Assembly: GCA_012103255.1 (NCBI GenBank) | Contig: WLXD01000004.1 | Location: 248,001-312,000 of the forward strand | Direction of reading: 5' to 3' | DNA length: 64,000 nucleotides | From: Acidobacteriota bacterium | GTDB taxonomy: Bacteria > Acidobacteriota > UBA890 > WLXD01 | Part shown: in pieces, positions 16,663-26,146 of the stretch | How positions within the stretch are numbered: position 1 is the first letter of the stretch | Layout: each line of letters starts with the position of its first letter | The notes under the pieces: model-generated | The model's database searches: none | What the model saw: the letters and a program-made list of their open reading frames with translations, nothing else | What the model was told of the DNA's origin: nothing | Program-made: the position numbers and the translations under genes

Positions 16663-19600
16663 TCACCGCTGCCAGTCTGGCCGGGCAATCGGCGCGCCCG
16701 GATCGGGCCGCAGACCCTCCGCGTTCATCTTGTCCCAGAGCGCCGGCACCATCGTTGTGATGATCTCGTTGATCTGCTCAATCGTGTCGGGGAGTCGCTC
16801 GCGCGCCCGGTCGATGGCCCAGATCTGGTCGTCGGTCGGCCGGGTATGCGAACGTTCGATACCAAACGCCGAGAACAGAACGCGGCGCTCCCGTTGTAAG
16901 AGTTCGCTGACGTCGCGCACCGCCTCGGTGGCTTCCTCGGCCATCGTGCCGAGTTCCTCGGAGACACCGTCGAAACCCTCGATGAGCTCCCGCGCCGTAC
17001 CGAGTTGCTCGGTCAACCGGCTCACAGCCTGGTTGGCATCGTTGTAAGCCGCTGCAAACTCCTGCCCCTTGGCCATCGTTTCCTGACGCAGTTCGAGGTC
17101 ACCCGCCGAGATGCTCACGCGGGGGTCCAGATGGACCCGCACGGTGCTCGTCGAAACCTGGTCGCCGAGGGCGAGTTCTACGGTGTAGTCGCCAGGCATC
17201 ACCTTGAGCCCGGGCGGCGGGCCGCCGAAGCGACCGCGCCGGGGAGGCGCATTCGGGTCTGGCTCGTACGGCGGTGCGCCGCGCATGTCCCAGACCACCT
17301 CGTTGAGTCCGGCTGCCGACTCGAACTCGAGCTCGCGAACGAGTTCGCCAGCGGCGTCCTTGATCACGAGCGTCGCGACCGGTTCCTCGGATTCTTCTGC
17401 CTCGCTCTCGGTCTCCGCATCGTCGGCATCGCCGGTATCCATCGGCTCGGTCAGTGGCTCCGGCATCATGAAGCGAATCAACGCGCCCTGCTGCGGATTG
17501 GCGGCGCGGTACTCCGCGGTTCCCACCCACCCCTGGGGCGAGTGGATGCTGTACTGGACAGCGTCGCGCACCGGGAACACGAACGGCCCCGACGTCGCCA
17601 TGGCTTGAGCCATGTGCTCGAGCGGCGTGATGTCGTCGAGAATCCAGATGCTCCGACCGTGCGTTCCGAGCACGAGGTCGTTCGCGACCGGGTGGATCAC
17701 GATGTCGTCGACCGGCACCGTCGGTAGGTTGTTCTTGAGCCGCTGCCATTGGCCGCCGCGATCGAACGACACGTAGAGGCCCACCTCGGTACCGAGGAAG
17801 AGCAAATCGGGACTACGAGGATGCTCGACAATGATGTTGATCGACCAGTCAGGCAGTCCGGCCGTGATCGGCCGCCAGGTGTCGCCGTAGTCGTCGCTCG
17901 CGTACGCGTAGGCCAGGAAATCTCCGGCCTGATGGTTGTCGAACGTGGCGTAGACCCGACCGGCCACGCTCGAGGACGCGGCGAGCCGGCTAACCGACGC
18001 GCGTTCCGGCAAGCCCGGGAACGTCTCGGTCAGGTTGACCCAACTGCCACCGCCGTCACGCGTGCGCTGCACGAAGCCGTCGTCGGTCCCGACGTAGACG
18101 GTATCGGCATTGATCGGTGATTCCGAGATCGTCGTGATGTTGCCGTAGTTGCTGACGCCGTCGTTCAACGACAGCACGCCACGCACGGGGTTCACGCCCA
18201 TGATCTCTTCTTGTTCGCGATCGATCGCCCGTGTGAGATCGGGGCTGATCTCCTCCCATGTGTAGCCGCGATCGTGCGACCGGCTGAGCACATTGCCGCC
18301 GTAGTAGATCGTGTCGTAGTCGTGCTCCGAGATGATTACCGGACTGTTCCAGTTGAAGCGGTAGGGCTCGGGGTCTTCGCTCTCTTCGTCGTTCATCGCG
18401 GGAGGATCAGGTCGCGATACGGGGCGGATACCTTGCCGTTCCATCGTCGTGAGATTCACTCGACTCAGGTTGCCGCTCTGCGACTCGGCGAACATCACCG
18501 TTGGGTCATCAGGCACGACGCGGGTGTAGAAGCCATCGCCGCCGTGCACGTTGAACCAGTCGGCATTGCGAATGCCGCGCGCATCGAGCGTGGCGCTGGG
18601 ACCGCCCCACGAGCCGTTGTCCTGGAGGCCGCCGTAGACCATGTAGGGCATTTGCAGGTCGACGCCGATCTCGTAGAACTGGCCGATCGGCAGGTTGTCG
18701 ATGAAACGCCACGTGGTGGCGCGGTCGAAGCTGATCGAAACGCCGCCGTCGCCCGCCATCAGGACGTGGTTCGAATTCTCCGGATCGATCCACATCGCGT
18801 GGTGGTCGCTGTGGACCTCCCGGGCGCGGGAGTCGAACGTCACGCCGCCGTCGTCGGAAACATGGAGCTGCACGCCAAGTACGTACACCCGCGATGAGTT
18901 CTGCGGGTCGACGCGGATCTGGCTGTAGTACATCGGGCGCGGATTGGTGTCGCTGGTCTGCTCCCAGGTCGCGCCGCCGTCCGACGTCCGGTATACCCCG
19001 CGAGCCGGAGGCGCGGCTTCCACGACCGCGAACGCGATGTTGCCGTCGCCGCGGAAGAAGTCGAGACCGATCCGGCCCTTGTCGCCCGCCGGCAGGCCTT
19101 CGACCTCTGCCCAGTTGTCGCCGCCGTCCGTTGTCCGGTACAGGCCACTGCCCGGCCCGCCACCGACGAAGCAGCAGGCGGTTCGGCGGCGTTGATACAT
19201 CGCGGCCAGCACCGTGTTCGGATCGGTCGGGTGCATGGCGATGTCGATCGCGCCGGTGTCGGAATCCACGTAGAGGACCTTCTCCCAGGTCTCACCACCG
19301 TCCTCGGTGTGGTACACGCCGCGATCCTCAGACTCCGCCCAGAGATTTCCCGTGGCCGCCACGTACACGACGTCCGGGTTCGTCGGATGCACGAGAATGC
19401 GGCCGATGTGCCGGGTGTTCTCGAGCCCCATGAATTTCCAGTTACGTCCCCCGTCGTTGGACCGGTACACCCCGGCGCCCCAGGGTGAGCTCTGACGGTT
19501 GTTCGCCTCGCCGGTGCCAATCCAGACGATGGCTGGATTCGACGGCGCGAGCGTCACATCGCCAATCGAGTTGACGTCCTCATCCTCGAAGAGTGGCTCC

Positions 19601-19881
19601 CACGTCGTGCCGCGATTGGTGGTCTTCCAGAGGTTTCCTGTCGCTGCCCCCGCGTAGAACGTGTCGGCGTCGACGGCCGCGATGTCCGCGATCCGGCCAC
19701 CCATCACCGCAGGGCCGATCTCCCGGAACCGCAACGCGGAGAGCGCCGCTTCCGCGACCGGATCAGCGGGGATTGAACCCACCGCCGCCGCAAGATTCGG
19801 GCTCGCAATCATGGCGAGCGAGAGGACGGCAGCAGCCGCCCGGGTCATCAGATGAAACGGGCGTCGCGTGCAGATCATCAA
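16663..19881 (-). CDS. Large secreted VPS10/sortilin-type BNR-repeat protein
   Basis: This 1072-residue exported protein has many Asp-box/BNR turns: SNDGGRNWKFMG, TEDGGETWEKVL, TTDGGDNWAEVE, TSDGGATWEQTS and more. They form a ten-bladed VPS10-like propeller over about residues 40-760. An acidic linker rich in Glu/Asp follows, then an Ig-like module and a helical C-terminus. The family is common in Acidobacteriota and related heterotrophs and is often annotated as glycosyl hydrolase, but no catalytic residues can be assigned, so binding is equally likely. GGAG lies 8 bases before the ATG at 19881. It is divergent from the kinase gene across about 138 bases. Confidence 0.8.
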   Translation of the reverse strand: MMICTRRPFHLMTRAAAAVLSLAMIASPNLAAAVGSIPADPVAEAALSALRFREIGPAVMGGRIADIAAVDADTFYAGAATGNLWKTTNRGTTWEPLFEDEDVNSIGDVTLAPSNPAIVWIGTGEANNRQSSPWGAGVYRSNDGGRNWKFMGLENTRHIGRILVHPTNPDVVYVAATGNLWAESEDRGVYHTEDGGETWEKVLYVDSDTGAIDIAMHPTDPNTVLAAMYQRRRTACCFVGGGPGSGLYRTTDGGDNWAEVEGLPAGDKGRIGLDFFRGDGNIAFAVVEAAPPARGVYRTSDGGATWEQTSDTNPRPMYYSQIRVDPQNSSRVYVLGVQLHVSDDGGVTFDSRAREVHSDHHAMWIDPENSNHVLMAGDGGVSISFDRATTWRFIDNLPIGQFYEIGVDLQMPYMVYGGLQDNGSWGGPSATLDARGIRNADWFNVHGGDGFYTRVVPDDPTVMFAESQSGNLSRVNLTTMERQGIRPVSRPDPPAMNDEESEDPEPYRFNWNSPVIISEHDYDTIYYGGNVLSRSHDRGYTWEEISPDLTRAIDREQEEIMGVNPVRGVLSLNDGVSNYGNITTISESPINADTVYVGTDDGFVQRTRDGGGSWVNLTETFPGLPERASVSRLAASSSVAGRVYATFDNHQAGDFLAYAYASDDYGDTWRPITAGLPDWSINIIVEHPRSPDLLFLGTEVGLYVSFDRGGQWQRLKNNLPTVPVDDIVIHPVANDLVLGTHGRSIWILDDITPLEHMAQAMATSGPFVFPVRDAVQYSIHSPQGWVGTAEYRAANPQQGALIRFMMPEPLTEPMDTGDADDAETESEAEESEEPVATLVIKDAAGELVRELEFESAAGLNEVVWDMRGAPPYEPDPNAPPRRGRFGGPPPGLKVMPGDYTVELALGDQVSTSTVRVHLDPRVSISAGDLELRQETMAKGQEFAAAYNDANQAVSRLTEQLGTARELIEGFDGVSEELGTMAEEATEAVRDVSELLQRERRVLFSAFGIERSHTRPTDDQIWAIDRARERLPDTIEQINEIITTMVPALWDKMNAEGLRPDPGAPIARPDWQR

Positions 19882-20019
19882 CCGCTCTCCAGCCTCGGTG
19901 GTGTAAACGTGGCGCCCTGTCTAGCAGACGGTGCCCGCAGGGTCAAAATTGTCGCGCGTGCCACGGAATGCGCACGTCCGGCAAAGGGCGGCATCTGCGC
20001 CGGGTTAGAGTTCCGCGCT

Positions 20020-22713
20020 ATGCGCTGCCCCGGTTGCCAGGAAGAACGTCCCGCGACGGAGTCCCGCTGTGGCTCGTGCGGACTCAGTCTGGATCCTGAC
20101 GATCCAGGCCGCGCGAGCAAGTCCGTGCTCCCCACTGCAGTCGCCGCGCCGACCAGCTTCGGAACCGCGCCGGTAGACATTGGCGGTCCGTCGACGGATC
20201 GAAGCGCCGGCGTGTCCGGCGAACGCTACGTTCCAGGCACCGTGGTGGCGGGTCGCTACCGCATCGTGGCGATCCTCGGCCGCGGCGGGATGGGAGAGGT
20301 CTACCGCGCCGACGACCTGACGCTCGGACAGCCCGTCGCCCTCAAGTTCCTGCCGGAGGCTCTCGCGCACGACGACGTCCGGCTGAAGATGTTGCTCGAC
20401 GAAGTACGCGTCGCGCGGCGGGTGGCCCATCCGAACGCGTGCCGGGTCTACGACATCGGGCACCACGATGACCACACATTCCTCACGATGGAATACGTCG
20501 ACGGCGAGGACCTGGCGGTGCTGCTTCAGCGCATCGGCCAGCTTGCCGGTGACAAGGCGATTCAGATCGCGCGCGAGATCTGCGCGGGATTGGCCGCTGC
20601 GCACGATCAGGGCATCGTTCACCGCGACTTCAAGCCGGCGAACATCATGATCGATGGTCGTGGTCGCGCACGCGTGACGGACTTCGGGCTGGCACGCGAG
20701 GCTGTAATCGTCGACGGACCCGAAGCCGGTGCTGGAACGCCAGCGTACATGGCTCCGGAGCAACTGGCCGGACGCGAGAGCACCGCGCGCAGCGATATCT
20801 ATGCGCTGGGACTCGTTCTCTACGAACTGTTCACGGGCCATCAGCCATTCACGGCGCGAACTCGCAGCGACGCGGTGGAGGAACGCACGTCGGGACCGGC
20901 CAGCGGGCCGACGCTCCTCACTGGCGTCGTGGAACCGGAAGTCGAAGCAGTGGTTCTGCGCTGTCTCGCACCGGATCCCGCCATGCGCCCATCGACAGCG
21001 GCTGAGGTCGCAGCGGCGTTGCCCGGAGGCGATCCACTCGCGGCGGCATTAGCGGCGGGAGAGACGCCGTCGCCAGAACAAGTCGCCGCCGCGCCGTCCC
21101 GCTCTGCCCTGCGGCCCGCGGTTGCAGTGGCTGGCGTGCTGTTCTGTCTCGTGACGATACTGGGCGCGCAGTGGATGAAATACCACTACCTGATCAGTCC
21201 CGATGGACGGCCCCCGGTCGCGCTGGCAGACCGGGCGGCGGAGATGTTGCGAGAACTGGGGCACCCGGTCGATGAACACGACACTGCCTGGGGCTACGGC
21301 CGCCCCGCGACGCCTGCAGCGCGCCCAATGTTCTCCACAGAACAAGTCGAACAGATGGCGAACGGGGAAGCGCCGCCCTACTTCACCTTCTGGCTCAGAA
21401 GCGCGCCCGGCAGCCTCATGCCCGAGGCGCGCGTCGCCGTTTCCCCCAACGATCCGCCCCGAGCGCGACCGGGCGCGGCGCTTGTTCAGCTCGCCACCGA
21501 CGGCTCATTGATCGGCCTCGAGGTCTGGCCAGACCGCGAAACGCGCAACGCCACCGAGCCGGTGCCGTGGAACCAACTTCTAGAGATGGCCGGACTCGAC
21601 ATCGCCGCTCTGCGCGAGGTGGCGCCGCATCGATCACCGATGTTCGCCGATGCGCTGGCGTCGTGGGAAGGGACCTACGAGCGTGGCGCTGCGCTGCGCG
21701 TCGATGCCGCCGCTGTTGGTGGACGCGTCGTCTGGATGCGCGTCTTCAGTCCCGAGCGCGGCCCTGAGGGGCTCGTACTGGAGGCGCTCCCCGAAACGTT
21801 TCTCGCTCTCCTCTACACGCTCTTCCTTGGAGTCCTGGTTGGTGGTGTGTGGCTGGCACGCTCGAACCTGCGGAACGGACGCGGCGATCGCCGCGGCGCC
21901 TGGCGTGTTTCGATCTTCGTCGCGACGACGTGGTTCCTGGCATTCGTTATGCGCGCCAGCCACGGCCTGGCTGTGGCGGAGTTCCTGCTGATCTACCGCC
22001 TGCTGAGCACGGCGCTCCTTGTCGGCGTGCTCACCGGAGTCCTGTACCTCGGCCTCGAGCCGCTGCTCCGGCGTCACTGGCCGCACCGCATCGTGAGCTG
22101 GGCCCGAGTACTGGAAGGTCGATTCAACGACCCACTAGTCGGTCGCGACCTCTTTCTTGCCGGCGTCCTCACGGCAGGCGTAGGCCACGCCGACACCCTC
22201 GCATTCCTCCTCGGACAGGCAGCCAGGGGGACCACGCAGGCGTGGTCAGTTTTGATCCCGGACGGAACCGGCTGGAGGGTCGCGGACATCATCTCGGGGT
22301 GGCCTCTCTCGATGAGCCTGGGGACACTCCAGGGCTTCGGGCTGGCAGTACTGCTTCTCGTGGCCGCCCGCATCCTTCGTCACGACGCGCTCGGTGGACT
22401 GCTGGTGGCTGTCGCGATGGCCGTGGGACTCGCGATGCGTGATCAGGTTACCGACCCCGTACTCTTCGTGGGGCTACTGATCCAGTGCGCGCTCATGGTC
22501 ATGATGATGCTCCGCTTCGGACTTCTCATGCTCGTGACCCTCGTCGCATTCGCCAATCTCGCCATCATGTACCCGACCACCCGCTTCGCGGAAAGCTGGT
22601 TCGCCAACGGATCGACGGTTCTGGCAATGACGGTCCCGCTCCTGGCGGCCTACGGTGCCTGGGCCGCGACTCGTTGTACGGCGTCGACTAGCGCGGCGCC
22701 GGGAAAGACGTGA
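20020..22713 (+). CDS. Membrane Ser/Thr protein kinase with N-terminal zinc ribbon and polytopic C-terminus
   Basis: From ATG 20020 the protein begins with a zinc-ribbon-like CPGCQEERPATESRCGSCG. A PknB-type kinase domain follows at about residues 79-340: glycine loop ILGRGGMGEVYRA, lysine in VALKFL, catalytic VHRDFKPANIM, DFG in VTDFGLA and GTPAYMAPEQL. All key residues are present, so it should be active. After a transmembrane helix near 370 come an extracytoplasmic region of about 200 residues and six or more membrane helices to residue 897. The polytopic sensor-like tail is unusual for this family. Its stop overlaps the aspartic protease start (ATGA), suggesting coupled translation and a shared function. 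Confidence 0.85.
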   Translation: MRCPGCQEERPATESRCGSCGLSLDPDDPGRASKSVLPTAVAAPTSFGTAPVDIGGPSTDRSAGVSGERYVPGTVVAGRYRIVAILGRGGMGEVYRADDLTLGQPVALKFLPEALAHDDVRLKMLLDEVRVARRVAHPNACRVYDIGHHDDHTFLTMEYVDGEDLAVLLQRIGQLAGDKAIQIAREICAGLAAAHDQGIVHRDFKPANIMIDGRGRARVTDFGLAREAVIVDGPEAGAGTPAYMAPEQLAGRESTARSDIYALGLVLYELFTGHQPFTARTRSDAVEERTSGPASGPTLLTGVVEPEVEAVVLRCLAPDPAMRPSTAAEVAAALPGGDPLAAALAAGETPSPEQVAAAPSRSALRPAVAVAGVLFCLVTILGAQWMKYHYLISPDGRPPVALADRAAEMLRELGHPVDEHDTAWGYGRPATPAARPMFSTEQVEQMANGEAPPYFTFWLRSAPGSLMPEARVAVSPNDPPRARPGAALVQLATDGSLIGLEVWPDRETRNATEPVPWNQLLEMAGLDIAALREVAPHRSPMFADALASWEGTYERGAALRVDAAAVGGRVVWMRVFSPERGPEGLVLEALPETFLALLYTLFLGVLVGGVWLARSNLRNGRGDRRGAWRVSIFVATTWFLAFVMRASHGLAVAEFLLIYRLLSTALLVGVLTGVLYLGLEPLLRRHWPHRIVSWARVLEGRFNDPLVGRDLFLAGVLTAGVGHADTLAFLLGQAARGTTQAWSVLIPDGTGWRVADIISGWPLSMSLGTLQGFGLAVLLLVAARILRHDALGGLLVAVAMAVGLAMRDQVTDPVLFVGLLIQCALMVMMMLRFGLLMLVTLVAFANLAIMYPTTRFAESWFANGSTVLAMTVPLLAAYGAWAATRCTASTSAAPGKT

Positions 22714-23843
22714 TGAGGCCGTTGCCGAGATCGCACGGGTCGCATCACCCGCGAGTACTGGCGCTCGCTCTGTTGGCATTCGTCGTGGGCACGCCAACGC
22801 GCGCACATGCTCAGGCGGCGCGCATCATTCCCACCCAGATGTGCGGCGACTACTTCTTCGTTCCGATCGAACTAGGAGGTGACCCGGACCGCACACTGTG
22901 GATGATCCTGGATACCGGCGCCAACGAGACGATCGTCGACCCCGAATCGGTGGAACGCGTCTCGGACGCAAACATCAGCGCCGGCCAGCGCGTCAATCTG
23001 ACCAACGCCACGGCGGGCCCATTGACCTACTCGCGCCTGCCCACCCGCGCGCGAGATCTTGACCATCTATCGCTGACCCTGGGACGCGAGATCGACGGGA
23101 TCCTCGGATACAACGCCTTTGAGGATGTCCTCCTCACACTCGACTACCCGGATCGCGAAGTGCGGGTAGGTAGCGGCAGACTCGATCGGCCGAATGACGC
23201 CACGATCTTCGATACGGTCAGGCGAACGAATCGGCCGTTCTTCCCGCTGCGAGTGGGCGACCGCGAAACCCTGGTGCTGATCGACTCCGGCTCGCGCGGT
23301 GGCCTGACGCTGGACGCAGACGTCGACTGGGGCTGGGAACACGAGCCCCGACTCGTTGGCGCGGCGGCGCGAATCAACCGGATTGAACTGCGGTGGGCAG
23401 GCCGCGCCGAGGACAACGCGGTATTCGGCCGGGCCCTGATCGAGACGCCGATCATCGACCTGACCGAGGGCACCCAGTTGATCGGCACCCAGATCATGCG
23501 GCACTTCGAACTTACATTCGATCAGCGCAGTCAACGCGTACGCATCGTGAGGTCGGGCGACGGCCCACTCTCACTGCCGGAACGCCGGGGCCTGGGACTC
23601 GTGCTGCGACCAGTAGGCGAGGCGTTCGAGATTGCCCGCGTGTTCGGCGCCGGACCAGGTGACAAGGCGGGTCTTGAAGAAGGCGACGTGATCACACACT
23701 TCGACGGTTTACCGGTCCTCAATCGCGGCTGCGAGCCCCGACTCGGAAGCCGTGGAGATGAGACCGCAATGCTGCGCGTCACGGTACGCCGGGGCGATGA
23801 TACGTTCGAAGCGGATGTGGAGATGGGCGTGCTGCTGCAGTAG
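22710..23843 (+). CDS. Secreted retropepsin-like aspartic protease with PDZ domain
   Basis: This 377-residue protein has a signal peptide ending near RAHAQA. Two retropepsin-type active-site motifs occur in one chain: ILDTGANET (D68) and VLIDSGSRGG (D192). The chain could therefore act as a pseudodimer like eukaryotic pepsins. Residues from about 285 form a PDZ-like domain (GDKAGLEEGDVITHFDG). The domain set suggests periplasmic proteolysis or a regulated substrate-binding role. It overlaps the kinase gene by 4 bases. That the kinase senses an envelope signal handled by the protease is inference. Confidence 0.8.
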   Translation: MMRPLPRSHGSHHPRVLALALLAFVVGTPTRAHAQAARIIPTQMCGDYFFVPIELGGDPDRTLWMILDTGANETIVDPESVERVSDANISAGQRVNLTNATAGPLTYSRLPTRARDLDHLSLTLGREIDGILGYNAFEDVLLTLDYPDREVRVGSGRLDRPNDATIFDTVRRTNRPFFPLRVGDRETLVLIDSGSRGGLTLDADVDWGWEHEPRLVGAAARINRIELRWAGRAEDNAVFGRALIETPIIDLTEGTQLIGTQIMRHFELTFDQRSQRVRIVRSGDGPLSLPERRGLGLVLRPVGEAFEIARVFGAGPGDKAGLEEGDVITHFDGLPVLNRGCEPRLGSRGDETAMLRVTVRRGDDTFEADVEMGVLLQ

Positions 23844-23891
23844 TTCCTGTACCTTCTGGCCGTGATCCAGTGACACGGACGGAGGCTAACG

Positions 23892-26072
23892 ATGCGCTAC
23901 GCGGCTCTGATGGTTCTGGCAACCGGCCTCGCGCTCTCATCCGGCTGCGCGGTCGCCGCAGGTCCGCAATCTGACGAGGACCTCACGCTCGACGGGCTCT
24001 ATAGCCTGCCGCGGATGATCGGCACCGCACCCTCGGGTGTTGTCTGGTCGCCGGACAGCACGCGGATCGCCTTTCTCTGGAACGACGAGGGCACGAACTT
24101 CCGTGATGTCTGGGTCGCTTCTACCGACGGCAGCGCCCCGACGCGCCTGACCTGGTTTGCGCAACCGACGCTCGAAGCCGCCGGCAACGACGTCGACGCG
24201 ATTAGGCGCAATGAGCAGGCGCAGATTGCCGGCGGCGCCAACGCCGTGACCTGGTATCCAGATGGGTCCGCCCTGCTGACATCCTTCGGCGGCGAGCAGC
24301 ACCGAGTCGTTCCCGGAGAGGATCCGTCACCCACCGGAATTCGCTCGCGGCGGATCGCGTTTTCGCCGAACGGCTCATCGCTGGCATACATCGCCGGTGG
24401 CGACATCTGGATCGCCCCGCTCACCGGTGCGGGGTTCGGTCCCGGGCGCCAGCTCACGGACTTCCGTGCATCCGGGCAGGGCGTTTCGCGGTTCACCTGG
24501 GCTCCCGATGGATCCCGGCTCGCGGTTCTCGTCCGCGACTCTTCGGGCGTAGCCATGGTGACGATCCCCGACTATCTGGGCGAGGCCACGACGGTCGCCG
24601 AGGTGTCCCGTCCTTTCCCTGGTGATGAGCCCGGGCGTACGTCTGGTTTCGTGGTCGAAGTCGAAACGGGCGCGCAGCAGGCACTGGGTATCAGCGATGA
24701 CGACCGCGACCTCGTCTTCACCATGGCCTGGGCAGCCGACAGCGCACGCCTGCTGGTCGACACGAGCGACCTTTACGTGAAGGACCGACGACTGCTCTCC
24801 ATCGATGCGAATACCGGTAACGCCACGCTGCTCTATCGCGAGGAAGAGCCCGAGAACGTGATGGCCTTCTGGTCGGCCGCCTGGGCGCCGGATGGCGACA
24901 TCTACTTCACCTCGGATCGCGACGACTTCTACCACCTGTACCGGCTCGAGGCCGAGGGTGCCGTGCCGACCGCGGTGACGCAGGGCGACTGGGCCGTGGA
25001 GAGCTTCGCCTCAACCCCGGCAGGGCTCTACGTGGTCACGAATGCGGAGCATCCGTCCGAGCGCCACATCTACCGGGTGCCGGAGGCAGGCGGAGCTCCC
25101 GAGAGGTTAAGTACGACACCCGGAACGCACGCGCCGGCCTACTCGCCGGACGGCCGCGCCGCCGCGGTGATCCACTCGAGCGACGCAGCGCCTGCGGACC
25201 TTTTCGTGAATCGACTCGATGGCGCGGCCGAAACACGCATCACCGACTCCTCCGGACCGGAGTTCAGTGACCACGACTGGGTGCAGCCCGAGTACGTCAC
25301 TTTCGAGAGTCACCTGGACGACGCCACGATCCACGGCCGCCTCATGCTGCCGTCTGACTTCGACCCCTCCCGCAAGTACCCGGCGATCATCGGCTCCATC
25401 TACAGCAACACGCTGCGAAACCAGTGGGGCGGCCGAACGTCGCACCCTCTCTGGGGACTCGACCAGTACCTGCTGCAGCAGGGCTACGTGCTGCTCAACA
25501 TCAACATCCGCGGTAGCTGGGGCCACGGCCGCAAGTTCCGCCGCGACATGCAGCTCGACTACGGCGGCATCGACACCGAAGACATCTACAGCGGCGTCCA
25601 GTTCTTGAGCGGCCTCGGCTATGTCGACCCGAGCCGGGTCGGCCTGTGGGGTTCGAGCTACGGCGGACTGATGACCGCGATGTCCCTGTTCAAGCGACCG
25701 GGCGTGTTCGCAGCAGGGGTGGCCGGCGCGCCCGCCACCAACGTCTGGCATGCACTCACCGGCGAGATGCGGGTGATGGGCCGACCGCAGGACAACCCCC
25801 AGGCCTACGCCGACTCATCGGCCTTCACACAGGCGGCCGGACTCGAAGATCCGTTGATGATCATTCACGGGATGCGCGACCGCATCGTGCTGTTCAAGGA
25901 CTCTGTCGAGCTCCTCGAACGACTCATGCTTCTCGGCAAGGCCCACCTGGTGGAGTTCGTACCGCTGCCGAACAGTCCGCACGGCTGGGATACACGCGAG
26001 CTCTATCAAACGCGGTACGCATTCAAGAAGTTGGTGGCGCACTTCGACCGGTACCTGAAGCCTCACGAGTAG
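23892..26072 (+). CDS. S9-family (prolyl oligopeptidase/DPP IV-like) peptidase
   Basis: This 726-residue protein has an N-terminal signal sequence (possible lipobox LALSSGC). A beta-propeller of WSPDSTRIAF-type blades spans about residues 35-470, followed by an alpha/beta hydrolase domain. The catalytic triad is visible: S589 in GSSYGG, D663 in HGMRDRIV and H697 in SPHGWD. S9 enzymes remove dipeptides or cut oligopeptides after proline or similar residues. It is probably exported and used to degrade external peptides. GGAGG lies 6 bases before the ATG. Confidence 0.9.
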   Translation: MRYAALMVLATGLALSSGCAVAAGPQSDEDLTLDGLYSLPRMIGTAPSGVVWSPDSTRIAFLWNDEGTNFRDVWVASTDGSAPTRLTWFAQPTLEAAGNDVDAIRRNEQAQIAGGANAVTWYPDGSALLTSFGGEQHRVVPGEDPSPTGIRSRRIAFSPNGSSLAYIAGGDIWIAPLTGAGFGPGRQLTDFRASGQGVSRFTWAPDGSRLAVLVRDSSGVAMVTIPDYLGEATTVAEVSRPFPGDEPGRTSGFVVEVETGAQQALGISDDDRDLVFTMAWAADSARLLVDTSDLYVKDRRLLSIDANTGNATLLYREEEPENVMAFWSAAWAPDGDIYFTSDRDDFYHLYRLEAEGAVPTAVTQGDWAVESFASTPAGLYVVTNAEHPSERHIYRVPEAGGAPERLSTTPGTHAPAYSPDGRAAAVIHSSDAAPADLFVNRLDGAAETRITDSSGPEFSDHDWVQPEYVTFESHLDDATIHGRLMLPSDFDPSRKYPAIIGSIYSNTLRNQWGGRTSHPLWGLDQYLLQQGYVLLNINIRGSWGHGRKFRRDMQLDYGGIDTEDIYSGVQFLSGLGYVDPSRVGLWGSSYGGLMTAMSLFKRPGVFAAGVAGAPATNVWHALTGEMRVMGRPQDNPQAYADSSAFTQAAGLEDPLMIIHGMRDRIVLFKDSVELLERLMLLGKAHLVEFVPLPNSPHGWDTRELYQTRYAFKKLVAHFDRYLKPHE

Positions 26073-26146
26073 TGCGGCGCCAGATCGGCGGCCACTGCCT
26101 CAGCTATGATCATCATCCCCGTCGCGTCCCCGCGTGAGAGTCCGCA

